Assembly (NCBI RefSeq): GCF_032854445.1
Contig: NC_088301.1
Span: forward strand, 40,533,187-40,597,186
DNA from: Liolophura sinensis
Lineage: Eukaryota > Mollusca > Polyplacophora > Chitonida > Chitonidae
Direction of reading: 5' to 3'
Length of the DNA: 64,000 nucleotides
The position numbers were made by a program, and so were the translations under genes. Below are positions 54,137-64,000 of the stretch, one piece after another. Every line of letters begins with the position of its first letter. Positions within the stretch are counted from its first letter, which is position 1. A model generated the notes under the pieces. It had not been told where the DNA came from and made no database searches. It saw only the letters and a list, made by a program, of their open reading frames with translations.

Positions 54137-56731
54137 ATGAATCGAGGATATCAGGCTACTTGTTCATCAGACCTTACTGCTATATATCTGCAAAGTGTCG
54201 GCCACCTTTATGTATGTGCATGTCTGCTTTATAATACATGTCAGAGGCACATGCTTTCATAAGGATACCGGATCTCTGACTTGTTCTATTCAGGCTATTG
54301 AAGTTTATGTCTGTAGAGAGTCTTTACGTTTTTATGTATATACAGTGTATAAGCCAGGAAATAATTTTTGAGTTGGTGCAGAACATAATGGCAAATCCTC
54401 AGCTATTCACATTATTAAAAATGCTACAGTGTTATTTACATGGAAGATTTGTCCTGTACCAAACACTGTCAGAATACTATTTGGTGTAGGACATTGTCCT
54501 GATTGATATCGTTATCAGATCAGTTACTTATAAGCCTTGGTTGTAAATCATAGTTGTCTGTTTAGGATGAAATTTTATATGATTATTTGAATAATTGAAT
54601 ATTATCAGATTATATGAACTTGAAATTGTTGCCATGGTGCAAAATTAAATACATACACTTTTGTACATTTTAATTCTAGGTGACTGTATTCATGAAGTAT
54701 TTCCGGAAGTTAATTGCTTGTCAAAACAACCCATGATTATTATTATTAGTGTTAAAAAAGGAAGGACAGTGCAGAGATATCATGTGTCAGATATCTGAGT
54801 TATTTAATGGTGTTATGTCACTTTGTTATGACAGCATAATTACAGAATGTGTAATTATAAAATTATAGATCCAGAGGGATGAGATGTAGTTATGATATTT
54901 ATTGCAAGGATTAATTGGAGAAATAATATTGTTAAAGTCTCAGAGTGTGAAAAGCTTAGTTGTGTCATACATGAGTTCAATGCCTTGTCAACTTATGCCT
55001 TCAAATGAGGTTAAAATTTATAGCTTTCTGCCTGAAATTGAAATTTCATATCAGACGACTTTATATTAAAACGCAGGTTGTTATCTGTGCAGTGTCTTAA
55101 AAGAACATATCTGATAATCTTATGCCAATTAATTTAATGGATGGTGATGGAAATTTCAACATTATGTTATACAGTGTACATAAACTTTTGGGGGGGTATA
55201 AATGCTGTGGTGACTAATGCTTAACAGCTAATATTGAACAATTTATAGCAGAAACTAAATAGAGATGGGGAGAAAGCTTGTCTATATACATTCACTAATT
55301 AACAGTGAGGAGTTCTAAAATTTGTTCCATTTACATGTAATCCGCAATAGAGTTGTTTTTTATTTCAAGGATATTCCTGGATGTCTTCATTTGATTTTAC
55401 TATGGCAGAAAATGGTTTTTCAATTAATGGAAGTGTTCTTGAACAAATTTTTTCACTGGTATAGAAAGACATGGAGGTTAGGATGATGTTTTTCAAGTTG
55501 TGAAAGATGTCGGGTATTTGTAATGGGATTATACTTGCATTTGTGGTCCACTCATCCTCTGTACATTATGCTGTGAACCTTTATTACTCTGTAGGCATGT
55601 ATTATTTCCCTTTTATAGTAAATTAGTGCAGGTTAACCATAGTCATTTCGACCTTATGAAGAACTGTTAATACAAATTTCCTTTGGTAATGGCATTTAAC
55701 CATTAATCAGAAACATTGTACCTCATCCAGAAGGGAAACTTGTGGGTTGGGTTCATTCCAAACCAAAATTGCACATTGGTTTGAGCTTCAGTCAATTTTT
55801 TAGTTTGCCACAACTTGTCTTGATTACTGACTGTTATTTATGCAGTCTTTAATGAGTCCTTACGACCTACTGTTGAGGATGTGGATTGTCTAGGAAAATA
55901 ATCACTCTAATTTGCCATGTTCCAATCTTCCTCTCCCGGTAATTTCACCCCATCTCCAATCCTGGCATGAGGTCAGCTTATCTATCCAGCCACTAATGAC
56001 CTCTCAGTATCCAGAGGATCAGGGAAAAATAAATGAACCACTTGGACCCTTTTATAGACACAGAGTTCTGAAGGGTTGATACATTTGGATACAGCTTCTA
56101 GATTTACAGATCTGAAGGCAGCCAAGGAGTCCAAAGCCTTATTAGCCATCAGTCTTTCTGCCATTCCCTACCATCCTCCATGGTAGAAAAAAATACTACA
56201 GCTTCTTGGACAGCTTTCATTAGAGTGGTTCTGTTGGGCGTTTTTTGTTTTTTTTTTCAAATAAAATTTTGAAATGTCAAACAAGTCTTGACCAGCCCTT
56301 CTCCAGATACTTGTGGCTGAGCTCAGACATCTAAAGTGTTGTAGCCATTGGAATTTGAAGCTTTTGTAATGACAGTTTTAACAAATAACTGTACATTTCA
56401 TGAGAATGGCACAGTCTTTAATTGAAAGATTCCAGAAACATTTACAACATGTTCACTGATAAGTCACAAGGTTCCAGTGTCAATTTTACTGGCCATACAT
56501 ACACGAACTGTAAATCCTGTAAATTGTTATCCTTGATCTTGCATTACTTATTTTGTTTTCCACCAAAAATTTCTTTGTCCAATTGTTTTGGATAATGTTT
56601 TGCACTGTAACTTGGATGGTGTGAAGGAGTGAAAATCATGGAGAAGTACATTTATGTGTATATTTGAATAAAGTTAATGTGCCACAGGTTTGATTGGTGC
56701 TGATCCATACCCCATCAAAATGCATGTCTGC

Positions 56732-56987
56732 TTATTTATGTCTTTATTTAATTGATGTTTTACATCATTACTCAAGAACATTTCACTTATACCACGGTTT
56801 CCATCATTATGTTGGAAAGAAACGAGGCAGAGCCAGGGGGAAACCCACGACCATCTGTTGGTTGCTGCCAGACCTTCCCATGTACAGCCAGATAGGAAAC
56901 CAACATGACCTGGACTTGAACTCACAGCGACCGCAATAGTGGGGAGGTTTCTGGATCATTGTGCAGCGAGGTCACAGTGGCCCCAAG
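56732..56987 (-). mobile_element. tRNA-derived SINE copy, most complete
   Basis: On the minus strand it runs from a degenerate tRNA-like head through GGTCGCTGTGAGTTCAAGTCC (B-box-like), ATGGGAAGGTCTGGCAGCAA, GATGGTCGTGGGTTTCCCC and GGCTCTG, to AAGTGAAATGTTCTTGAGTA, TAAAACATCAATTAAATAAA and a T-rich (minus-strand A-rich) end. Its length and block order match the copies at 26.4 and 41.6 kb. I recall similar elements in mollusc and other lophotrochozoan genomes but cannot name the family. It lies in the putative intron before the plexin coding exon. Confidence 0.72.
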
Positions 56988-59747
56988 CTAATGTTTCCTG
57001 CTGGATAATGGTTTACAAGAATGCTATGAAATGAGACTTTACGTGTATGCTCATGCTTTTACTTGCAGTTGTGTACTTTTCAGACACCATTAATGGTGTG
57101 CCTAGAATGTATGCCGAAGTAATGACATTGATGCTACATTTCCTGTTTGACACACACATTATCTTGTCTCATGTCAACAGTGAATCTCATGAAGGGAGAA
57201 TGGTTAATGAAAGATGCTATGCCTACAGCCACAATGCATGCATGCTTATAATGTACATGTTGTGTATGATCTGATGGCTAACACATCTTCCTCAGGAACA
57301 TGCAGTTAGTTCAGTGTTGAACATTTTTTATGTGCTTTTAGTGATTTGGATAACTACATGCCCATATGTAGCTTTGGTAGTCAAATAAGCTTATACATGT
57401 AAATAAAATACTGTGTGTTGGCATTCTTCACCTGTTCCCACAGGCGTGCTTAAAAAAAGTTCTATATCATCAAATTAAAGGTTACAGCTGTCCTTCGCCA
57501 TGATTATATATCGTAGCCTTGATCTTGTGAAATTATACTTGTGAAAAATACACTGATGTCCAGTCTTGGCCTGCCACAGCATCCATCTCCAGACACTATA
57601 AAAGCAGTTGAGACGGTCTTGTCTGTGATCATTCTCTAGTGACCCGTTACCTACTTGCTCCTTTAGGTGCCTGGAATCACCAGGGACATAAGCACCGCTT
57701 ACTTGGTTTTGGCTTTGGGGCTGTTATGTAGCTTCCTGATTCCTTGCTGGTCCAGAAGCTTTCTGTGTTACCTTGATTATGAACTCTAATTGTCCTCTCC
57801 AGCCTTTACTAATGGAGCAACACAGTTCCATAATCTCATTCCCTAACACCTTAAAACCAGACTAGCCCTGTGCCCTTAAAACTGATTTCACATTTGACAA
57901 CGTCTCACTGGGCTTATTATATTGAATTTTTGTCCACCCATGATTAGGTTATCCCATGCTGGCTTCCAGCCTGTAACTGTCTCTGCTCACCATCCTCTAA
58001 TGATAATGTTTAACAGCCCTCATTGCAAGGAACTCGGATACGGCATTTGGCTCTGGTTTAATTCCAAAAGCTGACGACCAGAATGCATGTAATTCTGCAA
58101 TTTTGTTCTCATTAAATTGCCATTTTTGTAATTAGCTTTGTTTATTAATATTCATATTAGACCAGATTATACAGAAAAAGAAAAGGGTTGGTTTCCTAGG
58201 TTTTGTCTGCTGTGCCATTATGTGAGGCTCCATTTGTTTGTTCTGAACTTGTCAGTATTGGGCTGTATCCTGCTGTTTTCTGAGCCTCCAGTTATCAAGG
58301 AGCAGGTGCCCTGCCCTGTAATAATTCCAGCGCTTTTTTTTCTTTTTTTTTGTGCCTAACAGATTTCTGTTAACAGGAGATATTCCACTCAGTTATCTCA
58401 GTAATTCAAATGCCTCCTATGGAAGCACTTTTTATGTCAATGAATATAGAAGTGCATGTATGTTAATACTTAGCAGAGTGAAATAGTGCAGTTAGATATT
58501 GCATCCATTTACCACTGACGTTAGACTTAAAAAGGCAAACAGAAGGAAACTGTGGTGCATGTAGTTGTGATAAAAATGTGCGGCATTTTACCTACATATG
58601 AATTATAATGTGTCTTGGAAGTAAATTTCATGTACTGGTAATTAAGTGCATTTGTTAGCATGCGCTACTGCCATTTCAGTGTGCTATCCATTTGAATTAA
58701 TTTGGTTTAGGGTGTCAGGAATTTTGGATATTTCTTGAAGGACACACATAGTAGCTACTGGAGTATATGCTTTTAGTGCTGTCTGTATAATACAGCAATT
58801 TCTGACAAAGTCTATGCGGTAGCTACAACGGCCATTAAATAGAAATCATGTTTGGCCTCAAGGTAAATAAACCATGTAGCAGGATAATGTACATGTTGAT
58901 TTGATTAGAAAAGGTTATGTCTCTCTCTTCATATGCATGTATGCCTTGAGAGGGAGGGGAACTATATACAAGTATTGTATACATATAAATATATACATAG
59001 TTTGCCCAGTCATACATCTGTATATTAGACTCCCTTTGTGTACAACACAGAATTATTTCTATGTATTAGTTAAAGAATTCCACATGATAGCTACAGATTA
59101 GGACTTTCTATGGCCAGAACTGATAACCTTTTTATAAAAATTATAAAATCATTAAATAAAAGACATGATGATAAACAGTGCTTATAAAAACAGTATGAAG
59201 AGGGAAGCAGTAATTCCATTTATTATAAAATGACACTGCCAGGCACATATTGCACAACGTTTGTACATATGAATAACATACATATATGATGTGCTATGAA
59301 AATAAGTTTCTGTGTGAAATAATGGTTTATTTCATTATTTGGATGTCATTTTATATGACACATTTAGAGACTGTTTTTCTAATACATTAGTATTCAAAGT
59401 TATTGATGGTAGATGAACTATTATAAATGATGGACATAGATACTGTGTATTAAATATTGTATTTTGGCTTTAGTATTTTTACTGTTGTGAAAGAATGATG
59501 TGCTCAGTGCTTGGAATGTTGGTACATGTACATGCAGTACCAAGGAACTGTTCGCCAGACAGAAAACAAGGTGGTGTTAAAAGGTTATTAGAGAGCAGCC
59601 AGATAAGACAGAGAGCTGTAGTTTTGTGCTGGAGGGAGACTGTTAGTGTGAAATACGGAGGGGGATGGGGACCCACAGGTCATTAAAGGATCCCTTGGAG
59701 GATTAAAGGTATTCTTCAAACTCACCACCTTCTCATTTATTTTCCAG

Positions 59748-60012
59748 GAATGGCGTGAGATGATGCAGCCTGAACTGGAGCGTGATTTGTCACGAGCCAG
59801 TGGCTCAGAGAGAACTGGGCTGTCGCTAATGGCCAGATGTGCGTCCATGGGGCTATGACAAGAACTCGGGGTCCAGCAACTAGAAAAACTTGGCCCTAAG
59901 CCCTTGTCTTCTGACAGACCAAGTAGAGTGGGCACAGATCTCCCTTGCTCTGATTGCCACAGAGGTGGAAGTCTTCATCCCCATGTGGATAATCAGCATT
60001 ACTAGACACAAA
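59748..60012 (+). other. 5' UTR part of the plexin coding exon
   Basis: A pyrimidine-rich tract ending TTATTTTCCAG at 59747 is a good splice acceptor, so the plexin exon probably starts at 59748. The 265 nt before the chosen start contain two upstream reading frames: a three-codon ATG-GCG-TGA at 59751 and a 32-codon frame at 59760-59858, out of frame with plexin. An in-frame stop at 59881 separates the plexin frame from anything upstream. An acceptor just ahead of the start codon implies at least one further 5' exon upstream. If transcription instead starts within this region, the acceptor is spurious. Confidence 0.6.
59760..59858 (+). CDS. Upstream ORF (uORF) in the plexin leader
   Basis: This is a 32-codon frame starting with two consecutive ATGs (59760 and 59763) and ending at TGA 59856-59858, wholly upstream of the plexin start and in a different frame. 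The peptide has no recognised family. With the minimal ATG-GCG-TGA at 59751 it could lower plexin translation, which is common for guidance-receptor leaders but not shown here. It may equally be untranslated or absent if the transcript begins further downstream. Confidence 0.25.
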   Translation: MMQPELERDLSRASGSERTGLSLMARCASMGL

Positions 60013-61206
60013 ATGAAGTTACCCTCGCTTGTGTCTGGAATGGAAATGTGTGTTAACCTTATACTATGTGTGTTTTTAACACTTCTGGCGCACCATGGAC
60101 GGACAGCTAACGCCTTATGGCATAGGGGGAGTTTTCCCCTGAATGGCCCTGGACAAGACCTGTTCAATCATCTTGCTGTGGACAATAAAACTGGAGCAGT
60201 TTATGTAGGTGCAGTTAATAAAATTTTCCGATTGGATGAAAATTTAAGACTGATGGGAACAGCAGAGACTGGACCAAGAGAAGACAACCCTTTGTGTACA
60301 CCTCCGAGTCGTGACTCTCCTTGCCAGAAGCAAGTCACACCCATGGATAATTACAATAAAATTTTACTAGTTAACGAAGGGCAAAATCAGCTCATCACGT
60401 GTGGTAGCATTTATCAGGGGGCCTGTGAAGTCCGAGACCTATTTAACATCTCCAATATGACTGAATATTACAATTATCCGGATACCTTTCATCATTTTGT
60501 TGCCGCCAACAGTCCTACGGCGTCTACAGTAGCATTTATAGCACCAGGCCCACCAAGGAATCTTTTGCCTCACAATGTGATGTATGTTGCTACCACTTAC
60601 ACAGGTGTGGATGTAAGCAAGCTGTACAGAGACCATGTCCCTGCTATTAGCAGTCGAGATATATCCGAAAACATTTTTCAGTTTGCTTATGCCAGTGAGG
60701 ACCCGTTTGCCGATGATTACTCTCACATCAAGCTAGCAGCAGACATTAGGGAGTCTTATCTAATAGACTATGTCACAGGATTCTCCTCAAACGGGTTCAG
60801 TTATTTCCTTACGGTGCAAGCAGACAAAGTGGAACTTCCAACAAAAAATATCTCAAAATTGGTGCAAATTTGTCAAAAGGACAAAATTTTTGAGTCCTAC
60901 GTTGATATCCCATTAAAGTGCTCTAAGGCAGGTGTTGACTTCAACGTCATCCAAGCCGCATCTGTGATAAGACCTGGGAAGTACCTGGCAGACAGCTTTG
61001 GCTTAACAAATCAAACTGATGATGTACTGGTTGCTGCTTTTTCCAAATATGACTCTGACACAAGGGTGTGGGATTCCGCTGTGTGTGTGTACAGCATGAA
61101 GGAGGTTCAAGACGTCATAGTGACCAATGTGAAGAAGTGCTATGCTGGAGACCAATCGGTCAGTGGAGGAGGTTACATCTCTGTAGGACTGACCGTTTGC
61201 AATCGG
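60013..61206 (+). CDS. Plexin (semaphorin receptor), first coding exon, partial
   Basis: Plexins are single-pass cell-surface receptors for semaphorins, used in axon guidance and cell migration. This exon gives 398 codons. Residues 1-30 form a signal peptide (hydrophobic core VNLILCVFLTLLA). From about residue 40 runs a plexin-type sema domain: DLFNHLAVDNKTGAVYVGAV at 49-68, ETGPREDNPLC at 85-95, CGSIYQGAC at 130-138, and a GFSSNGFSYFLTVQ blade strand at 256-269. Likely disulphides are C95-C104 and C130-C138, with further cysteines at 287, 303, 358, 376 and 396. N-glycosylation sequons lie at 58, 145, 148, 279 and 333. The frame is closed by TAG at 59881. ATGs at 59983, 60013, 60040 and 60046 are in frame; 60013 was chosen for its A at -3 and intact signal peptide. 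The exon ends in phase 0 at CGG|GTATGT. PSI, IPT, transmembrane and GAP regions lie beyond the window. A-type versus B-type is unresolved: the 5' half fits both, and the CTPP..C segment leans towards B. Confidence 0.93.
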
Positions 61207-61584
61207 GTATGTACCTTTAGCACACTGGGATTTCTATTGCATCGATTTCGTGTATGTACATGTACAGGTCTCCAGTGTTTTTGTCTTCACATTTGTGTTT
61301 TGATATAGACTTATTTTCTTTCAAGTTTAAAGCACACAGCTGTATTTTCAAGCATAAGATTTTGTTACAGGAACACTTACCATAAAATTTCTATCATAGC
61401 AGCACAAAAGATGGTCATTTGCCACTAGGATAGCCTGTTATTAGGCAGAATTGCACTTTCTATTACCCTGTATGTTTTAGGTAAATGAATAATTTTGTAC
61501 TGAATTGAAAAAGGAATATATAATTAAAAGGTATTCAGAGACTTTTAATACTGATTGTTGTAAATTGTAATGCATGTGTTACAG

Positions 61585-61599
61585 ATACAAAAAAACTCG
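61585..61599 (+). other. Candidate 15-nt plexin microexon
   Basis: A GTGTTACAG acceptor at 61576-61584 and a strong GTAAGT donor at 61600 bracket 15 nt that read IQKNS in the phase left by the preceding plexin exon. Inclusion would insert five residues into the sema domain without shifting frame. The upstream pyrimidine tract is weak, and five residues cannot be judged by homology. It may be a chance pairing of splice-like strings. Confidence 0.22.
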
Positions 61600-62454
61600 G
61601 TAAGTATTGGTATAGGTTCCATGACATTTCATTTGATTTGAAAACATCAAATACACAGCCCCTGTATTGTACTGTACATGTATATCAACCTTGTCAAAGC
61701 TTTCTTGGTCCTTTCCTGAAGCAGGCCTGTTTCATGAGCTCCAAATGACTTACAAGATGCATCAACAGCAGAAATAAGTTGTAGCATTATAGAATTTAGT
61801 TTAACCTCTCATATTAGGTGATCATCTGGAAGTAGAGTATAACTTACAAGTACACATACATGTACAGGTACAATTTCATTTTAACTAACAATGCAGGTTT
61901 TTGGGTGCAATATTATATAATAACAGTAGGATGCTTTTAATCCTCCCTTTTTGTGTCACCTTCAGATATTAATGCCAGCAGTTACATGCGATAGTATTAA
62001 TGGAATATATGGCCAAGGGAGAACAGCATTATTCGTGTAACAGACTTCTTGTTTGAAAAGTAAACAGTGTTTGTGTAGATATACTTGTACAGCAGCATAG
62101 TTTCTTTCAGATATTTATGTTTCCTTTTGTAGAAAATTTAGGACTTAGTTCAAAAGTCACATTGGTAATACATAATCCTCAATATAGAGGGGGTGAGAAT
62201 GTCTATGTAATTAGCCCTGTTTGATGCGTAAGTTGGGAGTAATGCAGGGCGTTAATTAGCTGAGTTATTGAAATGGTCTCAAGTTACCATATGGCCAGCC
62301 TGTGGATGTTTATGTTGACTCAGCCTACACAGTACACCATTATGCAATCCCTAAGCCATGTATAAGCAGCCCCTTGTATTTTCACCAGGAGGCCATCAGT
62401 GCAATTTCACAGCCCCCTCATCATATGCATACATGTACAGTACCATTGGCATGG

Positions 62455-62530
62455 TCTAAGAATTCCAGGACTTGAACTAATGTCTTTTGATTTATTCACT
62501 TTGGTGCAAGCCCAATTAACTAGGTATAAT
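62455..62530 (-). mobile_element. tRNA-like fragment (A and B boxes), SINE or tRNA pseudogene
   Basis: On the minus strand TAGTTAATTGG (plus 62512-62522) fits a Pol III A box and AGTTCAAGTCC (62468-62478) fits a B box, 44 nt apart as in tRNAs. No convincing acceptor stem or cloverleaf is seen, so it is a decayed tRNA-derived SINE head or a tRNA pseudogene rather than a functional tRNA gene. It lies in the first intron after the plexin coding exon, antisense to the gene. Confidence 0.4.
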
Positions 62531-64000
62531 GAAATCAGTTTGGTTTTTGGGGGTGTGCATATATATAATATGTGTATGTAAAATAAGCTAATTGAATCTT
62601 TGCTCCTTCCAGCTTTTTTTCACACTCACTAACACAGTAAACTTTTTAAAGCAACTTCGCATCGCTGTCTTTAAATGCTGTCTATTGCTGTTCATGGTTT
62701 AATGCAGCTCAGTAATGTCTGATGAATACAAAGCGTTCTCACGGTTTTTCCCCAACTTTTTTCCCCCACCATCTCAAAATGATGCACCACTTGAAACACC
62801 CAGAGAAACAATTTACATGAATTTGGGGTATGTATCCACCACTTGCGTTGTTGTTGGTTGCAGCTGTCCCCCTCTGGATTCGGTAATTTGCGGTTCTAAT
62901 AGACTCTATCCTGTCTTGGAATGGTCTTGGCGCTAGCTCAATGCACCTTCCTGGGCTTCCTCCGTTATATACAATGTGGCTTCTCCCTGTGTGGCCAGCA
63001 ACTAGACTCTCAGTGATGATTTTGTGAAGTACCTTGCTCGCCGATGTTTCGCCTCATTGCTCTGGCTTGATTTCCCTTTACCGATTCTTCCTGATCAAGC
63101 ACTTTCCCTCCTTCCCTCTACATTGGCCAGGTTTTTGTAAAAAAGGAAGACCATTTCATGATGACTGCTGTTTCTCAAAGCATTGGTTCTGTGGATATGC
63201 CATCTTGATATATGCTCTAAAAGTACAATACATGCACTTTGTTAATAAGTCTGCCTGATTATGAACCATCAGGTAGATATTTGTACGTTCAGTACATGTA
63301 CAAAAGCAATCCGAATTGAAAATTTAAGTGAAGATTGGCAGATGTTGGTCATGTGTTTCATGAAAATTTACATACGACATGTGCATATAATGTATCATTG
63401 ACAAGGCTGAGGCATGTGCCACAACATGACGGCAATATGGCAAAACTGTCCATCGCTCTGGTGGATGCTATGAACATTTCAACATTTCATTAAGCACACA
63501 AATTATTCCACATACGTACTATACAGCTACTGATTCGAAGTTTGTGCAATAACTAGATGCAAACCGGTATTCTGTGAGTGTCTGTCGTATCAAGGGCTAC
63601 CTTCACCCAGCCACATTATGGTACTATCAGACTGTCAGTACACATCCAAATGTTGTCACAACCCTGAACTATTGCTGCACAATAACAAGTATCCGAATAT
63701 TTGTTTTTCATATTGTACAAACATGTGATAGCTATCTTCTCCACACCTTCACAAATCAGTTTTTAAAGCACACATGCATTTGCTAATGTTATATACATGT
63801 GTTAACATCTCATGCCATACAGCTGTTTTCCTGGTATATGCACTGTACTGAGAGTGTGCTGAATGCACTACTTCGGGAGCTCTATTAACATGTAACTGGG
63901 TGGAGGTTCTACTGAATGCACCAGCCGGTCATGTTCCTACACACTACAAGTAGCTGTGTATTACATATTGCAAGCCTGGTCTCTTTGTGGTTTGGTCTCA

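Larger units (their letters stand above)
49682..59747 (+). other. Putative 5' UTR intron of the plexin gene
   Basis: If the donor at 49682 joins the acceptor at 59747, this 10 kb is intron 1. It contains the most complete SINE copy (minus strand), a poly-T, a 14-bp duplication and several GTACATGTAC palindromes. A 166-codon minus-strand frame (51529-52029) is the longest apart from plexin but is unrecognised. If the pairing is wrong, this is simply upstream DNA. Confidence 0.35.
61207..64000 (+). other. Intron following the plexin coding exon
   Basis: It starts at a GTATGT donor and runs past the window end: no sequence encoding the remaining sema strands or a PSI domain is evident. It contains the 15-nt microexon candidate and the minus-strand tRNA-like fragment. 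Reading through the donor would add 34 codons (to a stop at 61306-61308), giving a truncated, sema-only product if the intron were retained. Confidence 0.7.

Noticed and set aside
57597-57604. TATAAAAG, a perfect TATA box about 2.1 kb upstream of the plexin exon
   Set aside because: No convincing exon with a donor follows it, and such an 8-mer is expected by chance several times in AT-rich DNA.
59588-59935. 115-codon minus-strand frame at the plexin leader
   Set aside because: It lies antisense to the plexin 5' UTR exon and has no family resemblance; the plus strand explains the region better.
60439-60726. 95-codon minus-strand frame
   Set aside because: Antisense shadow of the sema-coding exon.
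62715-62936. Plus-strand 73-codon frame downstream of the plexin exon, considered as the next plexin exon
   Set aside because: It has no sema, PSI or IPT pattern and does not continue the propeller.

Overview
This window is animal nuclear DNA: AT-rich (I estimate below 40% GC), almost entirely non-coding, with GT-AG splice signals, short tRNA-derived SINE copies, microsatellites and one recognisable gene fragment. The frequent palindromic ACATGTA/GTACATGTAC motifs, and a SINE family with a GGAAGGTCTG-type core and an AATAAA-type tail, suggest a mollusc or another lophotrochozoan. This placement rests on pattern memory, not on a search.

The one confident gene lies at the right end on the + strand. 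An exon at about 59748-61206 contains a short 5' UTR and the first coding exon of a plexin (semaphorin receptor): a signal peptide followed by most of a sema domain. The exon ends in phase 0 at a strong GTATGT donor. No later plexin exon is evident before the window ends. The only candidate is a 15-nt in-frame microexon at 61585-61599.

Positions 1-59747 contain no coding region that I can defend. This stretch is probably the upstream part of the plexin locus (5' UTR introns and promoter regions), the flanking intergenic DNA, or both. It carries several GT-AG-bounded candidate non-coding exons on the + strand: 791-835, 18246-18342, 32881-32939, 40901-40951, and a GC-richer block ending in a GTGAGT donor at 49681. 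The last is my best guess for a plexin first exon, which would leave a 10 kb intron before the coding exon. All of these are inferences from splice consensus alone.

Repeats are scattered and mostly old. They include three copies of one tRNA-derived SINE (26424-26612, 41630-41849, 56732-56987), a 162-bp foldback element flanked by TA (5617-5778), and a degenerate minisatellite of about 60 bp period (about 27850-28190). There is also a tRNA-like A/B-box fragment (62455-62530), a 26-bp exact direct repeat near 23.5 and 24.6 kb, G- or C-rich tracts, and homopolymer or dinucleotide runs. I saw no rRNA genes, intact tRNA genes, CRISPR arrays, or reverse transcriptase or transposase coding sequence. 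I found nothing I can call a new biological system. The most testable leads are the uORF-bearing plexin leader, the microexon, the series of candidate 5' exons and the foldback element.
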